Part shown: positions 1-5,710 of the stretch, piece by piece
Numbering within the stretch: the first letter of the stretch is position 1
Layout: every line of letters starts with the position of its first letter
Assembly: GCA_031270525.1 (NCBI GenBank)
Contig: JAISXN010000027.1
Location: 1-8,399 of the forward strand
Direction of reading: 5' to 3'
DNA: 8,399 bases
Origin: Candidatus Symbiothrix sp.
GTDB taxonomy: Bacteria > Bacteroidota > Bacteroidia > Bacteroidales > Azobacteroidaceae
The notes under the pieces: generated by a model
What the model was told of the DNA's origin: nothing
The model's input: only the letters and a program-made list of their open reading frames with translations
Database searches by the model: none
Made by a program: the position numbers and the translations under genes

Positions 1-326
1 ACGATTTCGTCCAATACGTTTTGTTCCGGCTTGAGGCTTATATTATAAACATTTTGACTTTCGCTCGCCGTAAAGGTTTGCGTTTCGTATCCGAGGTATG
101 AAACCCGCAGTTGAATAGATTTGGCTTCGCCGATATTCAGGACGTAATTTCCGTCGATATCCGCCGTAGTGCCGATAGACTTTGCATTGACCACATAAAT
201 AACGGCTCCGGAAAGTGGAGCGTCATTTTCCGAATCGGTGATCGTTCCTTTTATTTGTCGCGATTGCGCAAAAACGCCCACTGCAAACAAATAAAACAGG
301 ATAGTTGTAACTACTGTCTTTTTCAT
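1..326 (-). CDS. TonB-dependent outer-membrane receptor, N-terminal part (partial)
   Basis: The frame is open from an ATG at 326 to the left edge (108 codons plus two bases), so only the N-terminus is present. Residues 1-21 form a signal peptide: MKKT, a hydrophobic core, then ending FAQ. Residues 24 to about 103 read as a CarboxypepD_reg-like beta-sandwich, with QIKGTITD at its start, then a GAVIYV strand, DIDGNYVLNI, and VSYLGYETQ. This is followed by SLKP and LDEIV, the usual lead-in to the plug domain of Bacteroidota TonB-dependent receptors. The mature protein would sit in the outer membrane and import a ligand with TonB energy. The plug and barrel are outside the window, so a SusC/RagA-type glycan porin and a siderophore, haem or cobalamin receptor cannot be told apart. 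The gene is divergent from the WG-repeat gene and has its own promoter with a long leader. Confidence 0.87.
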   Translation of the reverse strand, partial: MKKTVVTTILFYLFAVGVFAQSRQIKGTITDSENDAPLSGAVIYVVNAKSIGTTADIDGNYVLNIGEAKSIQLRVSYLGYETQTFTASESQNVYNISLKPEQNVLDEI

Positions 327-460
327 TTGATGTTTTTTAAATGGATGATTATATGTATAATATATGATATAGTTAAAGAAAATGGTTGTCGAATGGTTTG
401 AAAACAGGCTTTCAGCAACACATTCGCATATAGTCCGGGCGGCTTTGCATGCAATACATT

Positions 461-485
461 GAGTATCCTAACGGAAACGATACTC
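461..485 (-). repeat. Short hairpin in receptor leader
   Basis: GAGTATC at 461-467 is followed 11 nt later by its exact reverse complement GATACTC at 479-485. It lies inside the receptor leader, between the 12-bp hairpin and the pseudoknot-like stem. A T-run does not follow on either strand, so it is not a standard terminator. Confidence 0.45.
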
Positions 486-510
486 CATTATAGGGAATGA
501 CTTTTAAATA

Positions 511-540
511 ACCTATTACAAAATCTGATTTGTAATAGGT
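511..540. repeat. Perfect 12-bp inverted repeat
   Basis: The arms at 511-522 and 529-540 (ACCTATTACAAA and its exact complement) surround a 6-nt spacer. On the minus strand it would lie in the receptor leader, about 55-85 nt after the predicted transcription start. No T-tract follows it on the plus strand, and only a mixed TTATTTAAAA stretch follows on the minus strand. It may be an RNA attenuator hairpin or an operator for a dimeric regulator; the sequence does not decide. Confidence 0.6.
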
Positions 541-601
541 CGGTTCGATAACGGTTTTCACAATCTTTTTGCCTTTATTAAAAAACTATTAAATATTGGG
601 A

Positions 602-632
602 CAAAGTTAAAATAAGTGTTAATGTGAAACAA
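602..632 (-). promoter_or_regulatory. Bacteroidota-type promoter for the TonB-dependent receptor
   Basis: Read on the minus strand, TTG at 632-630 is followed by 20 bp and then TAACTTTG at 609-602. This matches the Bacteroidota primary-sigma consensus of a -33 TTG and a -7 TAnnTTTG. Transcription would start near 595. No comparable -7 box was found closer to the ATG at 326. Confidence 0.6.
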
Positions 633-695
633 TACCATAAATGGGGTATTTTTCGAAATGAGACAATTTGACATGCACCCGCCGTCAGATAATCA

Positions 696-727
696 TTTGT
701 AAATCTCACAATTTTCCTGTAAGTTTG
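696..727 (+). promoter_or_regulatory. Bacteroidota-type promoter for the WG-repeat gene
   Basis: TTTG at 696-699 is followed by 20 bp and TAAGTTTG at 720-727, a full match to the phylum consensus. Transcription would start near 734, leaving a leader of about 24 nt, AT-rich and without a Shine-Dalgarno sequence, before the ATG at 758. This supports the chosen start codon. Confidence 0.72.
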
Positions 728-757
728 CATTCGAAATTAATCATCAAAAATTGAATT

Positions 758-1834
758 ATGAGAACAAAAATTATTTTAACTTGTTTATTACTCTTTGCAG
801 TAGTTTATGGAATCCATGCTCAAAAAGCCGAAAAACAATGGGCGCATGTCAGTGTGAACGGGAAATCCGGTATCATCGGCAAAACCGGAAATGAACTTTT
901 GAAACCGGAATTTGACATGATCGGTAAAACGAATAATAAAGTAACTCCGGTCATTAAAAATAACGAGCTTTATTCCGTCAACGAAAACGGACAACGGTTG
1001 CCTTATACGCCGGAAACGAAAGGTAAACAGATTGTCTTTTCGGAAGACGGAAAGTACGGCGTAAAAACGGATAAAGGTGTTGTTTTAGTCGCTCCGAAAT
1101 ATGATTTTATCGGCAAATTCGACGGTGGAAAAGCGCCTGTTTTTTTGAATGGAAAAATGGGTTTGATTTCCGATAAAGGGGTAGAAATTGTATTTCCAAC
1201 CTATAATTATATCTATGATTTTGAAAAAGATAAAGCGCTGGTTGTGAAAGATTCTCTTTATGGTTTGATCAATGAAAAAGGCGTGGAAATCATCGCTCCC
1301 CAATATCAAAAAATTCAAAAAATCAAAGACGACAATTACCTGGTTTTGAAAAACGGATTGTGGGGCACTCTAAACTCCAACGGTCACGAAACTATTGCGC
1401 CTAAATATGTGGCTATTTTTCCGTGTAAAGATGGATTCAAAACTTTTTTCGATGGAAAAATAGGAATGCTCGACGATAAAGGGAGTCTGATGTTTGAACC
1501 GGCCTACGAAGACGTCGGCGCAAAAGATGCTAATGTTTTCATCGTTGTGTCTCAAGGTCTTTACGGTATTTTGAATAAGGACGGGAAACAAGTAGTAGCG
1601 CCTATGTATCAATATATTGACAAATTTGACGGCGGCCGCGCATTGATTATCAAAGACAATCAATGGGGTTTGATTAATACCGATGCTACCGAAATCATCG
1701 CTCCTCAATACAGTGGCATTGAAAAAACCAGCGACAATTGTTATAAAGTTTATCAAAATGATAAACAAGGACTTATGGATAAGGAGGGACGCGTAATTGT
1801 GGAAGCGATTTATCATGACATAAGCATTTATTAG
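758..1834 (+). CDS. Secreted WG-repeat protein
   Basis: 358 residues. Residues 1-22 are a signal peptide ending HAQ, with no lipobox cysteine at the cleavage site, so the product should be exported to the periplasm or cell surface. The rest consists of tandem WG beta-repeats with the pattern (W/Y)G-(L/I)-(I/L)-n-x-x-G-x-E-I-I-A-P-x-Y. The repeat glycines fall at residues 38, 101, 135, 169, 203, 236, 270, 304 and 338, a period of 33-34 residues. LYS at 71-73 marks a degenerate unit that fills the 38-101 gap, making about ten units. No catalytic motif was seen. WG-repeat proteins are common in Bacteroidota and their function is mostly unknown; binding or scaffolding is usually supposed. The gene has its own promoter and may read through into the ribonuclease gene 50 bp downstream. 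Confidence 0.9.
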   Translation: MRTKIILTCLLLFAVVYGIHAQKAEKQWAHVSVNGKSGIIGKTGNELLKPEFDMIGKTNNKVTPVIKNNELYSVNENGQRLPYTPETKGKQIVFSEDGKYGVKTDKGVVLVAPKYDFIGKFDGGKAPVFLNGKMGLISDKGVEIVFPTYNYIYDFEKDKALVVKDSLYGLINEKGVEIIAPQYQKIQKIKDDNYLVLKNGLWGTLNSNGHETIAPKYVAIFPCKDGFKTFFDGKIGMLDDKGSLMFEPAYEDVGAKDANVFIVVSQGLYGILNKDGKQVVAPMYQYIDKFDGGRALIIKDNQWGLINTDATEIIAPQYSGIEKTSDNCYKVYQNDKQGLMDKEGRVIVEAIYHDISIY

Positions 1835-1875
1835 AATTGAGAATTGAGAGTTAAGAATTGAGAATTAAGAATTAT
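1834..1875 (+). repeat. Six tandem heptamers, GAATTRA type
   Basis: The block starts at the last base of the WG-gene stop codon. Successive 7-mers are GAATTGA, GAATTGA, GAGTTAA, GAATTGA, GAATTAA and GAATTAT, in unbroken phase, ending 9 bp before the next ATG. It fills nearly the whole 50-bp gap between the two genes and carries no visible promoter or terminator. Copy number could vary by replication slippage (inference). Confidence 0.75.
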
Positions 1876-1884
1876 ATTGGATAG

Positions 1885-3285
1885 ATGAAAATAGCGTTTC
1901 ATGGGGCGGCACAGACCGTAACGGGGAGTAAACATTTGGTGACATTGAATACCGGTAAAAAATTTCTGCTCGATTGCGGACTGTTTCAGGGAATGGGACG
2001 CGATACGGAAACTTTGAACCGGAATTGGGGATTTAATCCCGCTGAGGTTGATTATGTGTTTCTTTCACATGCGCATGTGGATCATTGCGGATTATTGCCT
2101 AAGTTAGTGAAAGACGGGTTCAAAGGAAGTATCTATGCCACTCCGGCTACGATTGATATTGTCAAAGTGCTTTTGTTGGATTCGGCATTTATTCAGAAGC
2201 AGGATATTACTTTCCTGAATAAAAAGCGGAGGGAAGAAGGCCGGGAATTGCTCGAACCGCTTTATACTGAGGATGATGTGCGCCGGACCTTTGATCATTT
2301 CAAGGCAGTACATTATCATCAGCCGGTACAAATTGACGATAGAATTCTGCTGCAATTTTTCGACGTGGGACATATCGCCGGAAGCGCTACTATTTACTTG
2401 GTTCTGAAAGAAAACGGGAAGACGGTCAGGCTTGCGTTCAGCGGAGACGTCGGACGTTATGGCGATCCGATTCTCCACTCGCCCCAGGCTTTTCCGCCGG
2501 CCGATTATATCATCATCGAATCTACTTACGGCGACAGGCTTCACGAACGTATCGAAACGTATGCGTTCGATTTGCTGAAAAACATTCGGGAAACTTGTTT
2601 GAAGAAAAAAGGGAAGTTGATTATTCCCGCTTTTAGCGTTGGCCGTACACAGGAATTGCTGTACGCTTTGAACGATTTGGAATTGGACAATCATTTGCCG
2701 GACGTCGATTATTACGTAGATAGTCCGATGTCGGTCAAGGTGACGGAAATTGTCAAACAGCATCCCGAATGTTTCAACCGTTCGTTGCAAAAATTATTAA
2801 AGACCGACGGCGACCCGTTTTATTTCCGCGGCCTGAAATATATCACGGACAAGCGTGATTCCCAAGCGCTTAATGCTGATTTCAAACCTTCGGTCATTAT
2901 CTCTGCATCGGGAATGGCCGAAGCCGGCCGGGTAAAACACCACATTGCCAACAGCATCGAAAACTGGCGAAACACCATCATGCTGATTGGTTATTGCGAA
3001 CCTGCGTCTTTGGGCGCCCGATTGAAAAAACGTCCTGAAACGGTAGGTATATTCGGCACGCAATACTCGGTAAAGGCAGATATTGTTACGCTAAACTCCA
3101 TGAGCGCTCATGCCGATTATAACGATTTAAGCCAATATCTTTCCTGTCAGGACAGCAATGATGTGACTCGCGTTTTCATTGTTCATGGCGAACCGGATGT
3201 GCAGGTGGAATTTAAAAGGCGGTTGTTGAAAAAAGGTTTCAGGGATGTTGAGATTCCGGGGTTGCATCAGGAGTTTGGGTTGTGA
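1885..3285 (+). CDS. Metallo-beta-lactamase/beta-CASP ribonuclease
   Basis: 466 residues, full length for bacterial beta-CASP nucleases of the CPSF73/Ysh1-like group. The metal site is visible: HAHVDH at 62-67, a GHIAGS histidine at 163, and FSGDVGR with Asp188. The beta-CASP hallmarks follow: ESTYGD with Glu212 (motif A), ASGM at 341-344 then GRVKHH with His352 (motif B), and SAHAD with His409 (motif C). VHGEPD with His434 closes the metal centre. By family knowledge these are zinc-dependent, cytoplasmic RNA endo- or 5'-exonucleases for RNA processing or decay. No signal peptide is present. The ATG at 1885 is the natural start: MKIAFHGAAQTVTGS is the usual N-terminus, where the first beta strand begins. 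Upstream only a weak GGA lies 3 nt from the ATG. No separate promoter was found, so co-transcription with the WG-repeat gene is possible. The RNA target is unknown. Confidence 0.93.
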   Translation: MKIAFHGAAQTVTGSKHLVTLNTGKKFLLDCGLFQGMGRDTETLNRNWGFNPAEVDYVFLSHAHVDHCGLLPKLVKDGFKGSIYATPATIDIVKVLLLDSAFIQKQDITFLNKKRREEGRELLEPLYTEDDVRRTFDHFKAVHYHQPVQIDDRILLQFFDVGHIAGSATIYLVLKENGKTVRLAFSGDVGRYGDPILHSPQAFPPADYIIIESTYGDRLHERIETYAFDLLKNIRETCLKKKGKLIIPAFSVGRTQELLYALNDLELDNHLPDVDYYVDSPMSVKVTEIVKQHPECFNRSLQKLLKTDGDPFYFRGLKYITDKRDSQALNADFKPSVIISASGMAEAGRVKHHIANSIENWRNTIMLIGYCEPASLGARLKKRPETVGIFGTQYSVKADIVTLNSMSAHADYNDLSQYLSCQDSNDVTRVFIVHGEPDVQVEFKRRLLKKGFRDVEIPGLHQEFGL

Positions 3286-3530
3286 CGTTGAATCAGGATA
3301 CCGGAGTAGTTACAAAATAAAATAATCGTCATTAGTGTACATGCTTATGTGTTTAAAATGTTGCGCATCACTGTTAATGCGAACACAAAAGTATATATGA
3401 ATTTTTTGGAAATAAAGCAAATTCCGGAAGATGGCAGCATGTGGCTGCGAGTTGCGTCGGTCAGGTAGGACAAATGATGCTTTTTTAACATTTTCCCCGA
3501 TAGAACATTTGTTTTCAGGGCTATTTTTTT
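3286..3530. other. Convergent intergenic spacer
   Basis: 245 bp between two genes that converge. No open frame of note was found. Small hairpins occur: CGCAT/ATGCG near 3364-3381 and GCAGC/GCTGC at 3434-3448. Neither is followed by a T-run, so no convincing intrinsic terminator was found for either gene. A minus-strand TACTTTTG (-7-like) lies near 3386-3393 but would drive transcription antisense into the ribonuclease gene, and its TTG is 24 bp away, too far for the consensus. Confidence 0.6.
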
Positions 3531-4223
3531 CTATTGAAAAACGAGTTTATACCCGATTCCTCTTTCATTAATAATCTTAACCCTATTTTCGTGAATTAAA
3601 AGTTTCCGCAACTTGTGTATGTATCCGTGCAGGCTGTTCAGGTTATAGGGACTGTCATCATTCCAAAGGTCTAATAATATACTTTGAATATCAACAATAT
3701 TATTGATATTCAAGCATAACCGTCTCAATATCTCATTTTCGAGATGACTTAATTTTTCAGTTTCATCTCCCCAAAAAAGGGTTTGCGAAACAGAATCGAA
3801 TACATAGCCCCCAATGCTAAACGCAAGCTCAGGCTCTTTGTTCGCCATTGCCCGGTTTAGCAGCGCCTTCACCCGCACGATGAGTTCCTGCATCTTGAAT
3901 GGCTTCCGGAGATAGTCATTTGCTCCGAGTTCAAAGCCGGAAACCAAATCTTCTATCGAAGAACGGGCTGTAAGAAACAGTACGGGAGTGGTTTTGTCTG
4001 CTCTGCGGATTTTTTCAACCATTTCAAAGCCGTCCATTTTGGGCATCATCACATCGGCAATCAGTATGCCGGGACGCTTATTAAGAAACAGCCTTAATCC
4101 CTCATCACCGTCAAATGCTTTCAGGATAGAGAATCCTTCATCTTCCAATGTATCGGCGATGATGGATGAGAGCGCCTTTTCGTCCTCAACAAGTAATACC
4201 ACAGATTTTTCGCTAACATTCAT
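3531..4223 (-). CDS. OmpR-family response regulator
   Basis: 230 residues. The receiver domain spans about 7-122: acidic pair Glu13-Asp14, phospho-acceptor Asp57 in ADVMMPKMDGFE, Thr85 in LTARS, and Lys107 in RKPF, so all the phosphorylation residues are in place. A trans_reg_C winged-helix DNA-binding domain follows at about 132-228, ending GIGYKLVF. The best-known relatives in the phylum are RprY-type regulators, but the symbol is not assigned because many paralogues share this layout. Its ATG overlaps the kinase stop codon (ATGA, 4223-4220), implying translational coupling in one operon. It would be phosphorylated by the kinase and act as a cytoplasmic transcription factor. A likely binding site is the TAAG array in the 5564-5710 region (inference). 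Confidence 0.93.
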   Translation of the reverse strand: MNVSEKSVVLLVEDEKALSSIIADTLEDEGFSILKAFDGDEGLRLFLNKRPGILIADVMMPKMDGFEMVEKIRRADKTTPVLFLTARSSIEDLVSGFELGANDYLRKPFKMQELIVRVKALLNRAMANKEPELAFSIGGYVFDSVSQTLFWGDETEKLSHLENEILRRLCLNINNIVDIQSILLDLWNDDSPYNLNSLHGYIHKLRKLLIHENRVKIINERGIGYKLVFQ

Positions 4224-5563
4224 TTTACCGGTATTTTGATAATAAATTCAGAGCCTTTATTTATAGCGCTTTTCACAGTGATTTCCCCGTCATGTTGCTC
4301 AATCATTGTTTTTACGTAAAACAGCCCAAGTCCGTATCCCTTGACATTATGCAAGTTCCCGTATGGAACGCGGTAAAATCTGTCGAATATATGTTTTTGA
4401 TTTTCTTTGTTTATTCCAATTCCGTTGTCTTTGATTGAAATGATGCTGTATTTTTCGTCGAAATACGCCTTTATTTCAATTTTTACATGAACTAACGAAT
4501 ATTTAATTGCATTGTCTATCAGATTGTTGATGATATTGCTGAAATGCGTTTTGTCGGCATAAACAGTCAGATTTTCAGGCAAAACAATAATAACGGTATC
4601 AACGCATTTTTCTGTTTTCAATTTTTGTTGGCTGACAATTTGCATTAATAAAGGTTTTAATTCTATGAGCGCCTTATTTACTGTGATATTTTTACTTCTG
4701 TCCATACTCATGGATAATATATGTTCTACCAAATCGCGCAAATGGGATAACTGTTCAATACAGATATTCAAATATTGCCTGCTCTTTTCTCTGCTTTCAC
4801 CCTGTTTGAAATTCAACAGGGTATCGACTGCCGAATAGGCAACGGATATAGGCGTATTCAGTTCATGCGTCATATTATTTGTAAAATCCCGCTTCATTTC
4901 TTCCAGTGTTTTTTGCCTGACCACCGTTCTTATAAAATACACAAAGGCATAAGCGAGCAAAACAATAGTCAAAAACGTAGTGGCAAGAATACCGGACATC
5001 CGTTTCAATACAGATACTGTCATGGATGCTGTGTATATTTTATAGGCATGCCTGTTTTCCGTATCATATTCATACAGATAGAAATTGTCTTGCATTTGTG
5101 CAGCTGCGGCGTGGGATGATGCTATTACGGTTCCGCTATTCAAATCAACGATTTCCGAATAAAACAACCGGGCTGATATGCCTTTTTTCTTAAAATTGGA
5201 TACAATCAGGCTGTCTAACACCGGTATGTTTACCGGCATGAGCGAATCAATACTTTGATGGATTTTAAGTTTTACTTCTTTAATAAGCCGGCTGAATGCA
5301 ATCATGCCTGCTTCAATATCTTTACCGGATTTCTCAATAGAGATGGTTTGCGTACTTTCGTCAGACAGTGAGGAAAGAACATTTAATCTATGCTGAATCT
5401 CTTCATTATCAGATTCTTCAATGCTTTGAAGAACCAATTTGGCTGTTTCCTTTGCAATGGCGTTATACAATCCCGCCAAATAGAATATGTTGATAATAAA
5501 AAGAGACAATAGACCAACAATAATCATTGTAAATTTTCTTTTTATCGCCTTGACTGAATCCAT
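4220..5563 (-). CDS. Membrane sensor histidine kinase
   Basis: 447 residues. Transmembrane helix 1 is at about 13-35, a sensor region of about 155 residues faces the periplasm, and helix 2 is at about 190-211. The HisKA domain has FTNNMTHELNTP with phospho-acceptor His233. The HATPase_c domain shows an N-box (NIINNLIDNAIKYS, 343-356), a G1 box DNGIGI (379-384), an F-box around FDRFYR, and a G2 box GYGLGL (409-414). All kinase boxes are intact. The HELNTP motif has Asn where Lys or Arg is more usual, a minor oddity. No HAMP domain was clear, as in RprX-type kinases of Bacteroidota. It is the first gene of a two-gene operon with the response regulator and is divergent from the outer-membrane receptor at 5711. 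The periplasmic part did not resemble a sensor domain I can name, so the signal is unknown. Confidence 0.93.
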   Translation of the reverse strand: MDSVKAIKRKFTMIIVGLLSLFIINIFYLAGLYNAIAKETAKLVLQSIEESDNEEIQHRLNVLSSLSDESTQTISIEKSGKDIEAGMIAFSRLIKEVKLKIHQSIDSLMPVNIPVLDSLIVSNFKKKGISARLFYSEIVDLNSGTVIASSHAAAAQMQDNFYLYEYDTENRHAYKIYTASMTVSVLKRMSGILATTFLTIVLLAYAFVYFIRTVVRQKTLEEMKRDFTNNMTHELNTPISVAYSAVDTLLNFKQGESREKSRQYLNICIEQLSHLRDLVEHILSMSMDRSKNITVNKALIELKPLLMQIVSQQKLKTEKCVDTVIIVLPENLTVYADKTHFSNIINNLIDNAIKYSLVHVKIEIKAYFDEKYSIISIKDNGIGINKENQKHIFDRFYRVPYGNLHNVKGYGLGLFYVKTMIEQHDGEITVKSAINKGSEFIIKIPVK

Positions 5564-5583
5564 TATTCTGTTGTTTTAGAAAA

Positions 5584-5613
5584 CAAAGGTAATACGTTTT
5601 AAGCAGCTTACAA
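5584..5613 (-). promoter_or_regulatory. Bacteroidota-type promoter for the kinase-regulator operon
   Basis: On the minus strand, TTG at 5613-5611 is followed by 19 bp and TACCTTTG at 5591-5584. Transcription would start near 5577, giving a leader of about 14 nt before the ATG at 5563. One TAAG motif (5600-5603) lies inside the spacer between its -33 and -7 boxes, so the regulator might repress or tune its own operon (inference). Confidence 0.62.
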
Positions 5614-5655
5614 TCTTTGATAAGACTAAATAAGATTATATAAGCCTCCGGTAAG
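5600..5655 (+). promoter_or_regulatory. Helically phased TAAG array, candidate response-regulator operator
   Basis: TAAG occurs at 5600, 5621, 5631, 5641 and 5652. The steps are 21, 10, 10 and 11 bp, so all copies lie on the same face of the helix; a weaker TACA sits at 5609 in the skipped position. The three central copies share the wider form ATAAG. OmpR-family regulators characteristically bind direct repeats spaced 10-11 bp. The array lies between the kinase promoter and the -7 box of the divergent receptor, next to a regulator gene of that family. Binding itself is inferred. Confidence 0.5.
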
Positions 5656-5677
5656 GGAGTTTTAATAAAACACACCA

Positions 5678-5685
5678 TACCTTTG
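5678..5685 (+). promoter_or_regulatory. -7 box of the outer-membrane receptor gene
   Basis: TACCTTTG at 5678-5685 matches TAnnTTTG and is identical to the -7 box of the divergent kinase promoter. Transcription would start near 5692, 19 nt before the ATG at 5711. No TTG or TTTG occurs about 20 bp upstream; that position holds GGG, next to the last TAAG repeat. This suggests an activator-dependent promoter. Confidence 0.5.
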
Positions 5686-5710
5686 CTGCATAATTTTAAG
5701 TAAAAACAAT

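Larger units (their letters stand above)
327..596 (-). promoter_or_regulatory. Long structured 5' leader of the TonB-dependent receptor
   Basis: The only good minus-strand promoter in the divergent region lies at 602-632, which leaves a leader of about 270 nt before the ATG at 326. No gene was found in it. It can form a perfect 12-bp hairpin (511-540) and a 7-bp hairpin (461-485). It can also form a compound stem in which 390-395 (CGAATG) pairs with 421-426 (CATTCG) around an inner GAAA/TTTC stem (400-403 with 410-413). GTTG at 385-388 could pair with CAAC at 416-419 inside that stem, giving a pseudoknot-like topology. I could not match it to a known riboswitch; the cobalamin-riboswitch core was not recognised. 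A regulatory leader is an inference from length and structure. Confidence 0.4.

Noticed and set aside
111..401. A plus-strand frame of 96 codons over the left-edge gene and its leader.
   Set aside because: It overlaps the clear signal peptide and CarboxypepD_reg-like domain encoded on the minus strand, and it has no family resemblance or promoter.
327..596. Possibility that the receptor leader is a cobalamin riboswitch.
   Set aside because: The conserved core boxes of that riboswitch were not recognised by eye; a covariance-model scan would be needed to reopen this.
1370..1816. A 148-codon minus-strand frame opposite the WG-repeat gene.
   Set aside because: The repeated codons of the WG units keep the opposite strand open; the product resembles no protein family.
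2104..2790. A 228-codon open frame on the minus strand, inside the ribonuclease gene.
   Set aside because: It is antisense to a gene with complete catalytic motifs, its translation has no recognisable domain, and no promoter supports it.
3386..3393. A minus-strand TACTTTTG box in the convergent spacer.
   Set aside because: The nearest TTG is 24 bp away, outside the 19-21 bp norm, and it would transcribe antisense into the ribonuclease gene. It is likely a chance match in AT-rich DNA.
3434..3448. GCAGC/GCTGC hairpin considered as a terminator for the ribonuclease gene.
   Set aside because: The stem is only 5 bp and no T-run follows on either strand.
4775..5119. A 114-codon plus-strand frame inside the histidine kinase.
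   Set aside because: It is antisense to the kinase's second membrane helix and HisKA region and shows no domain or start signal.
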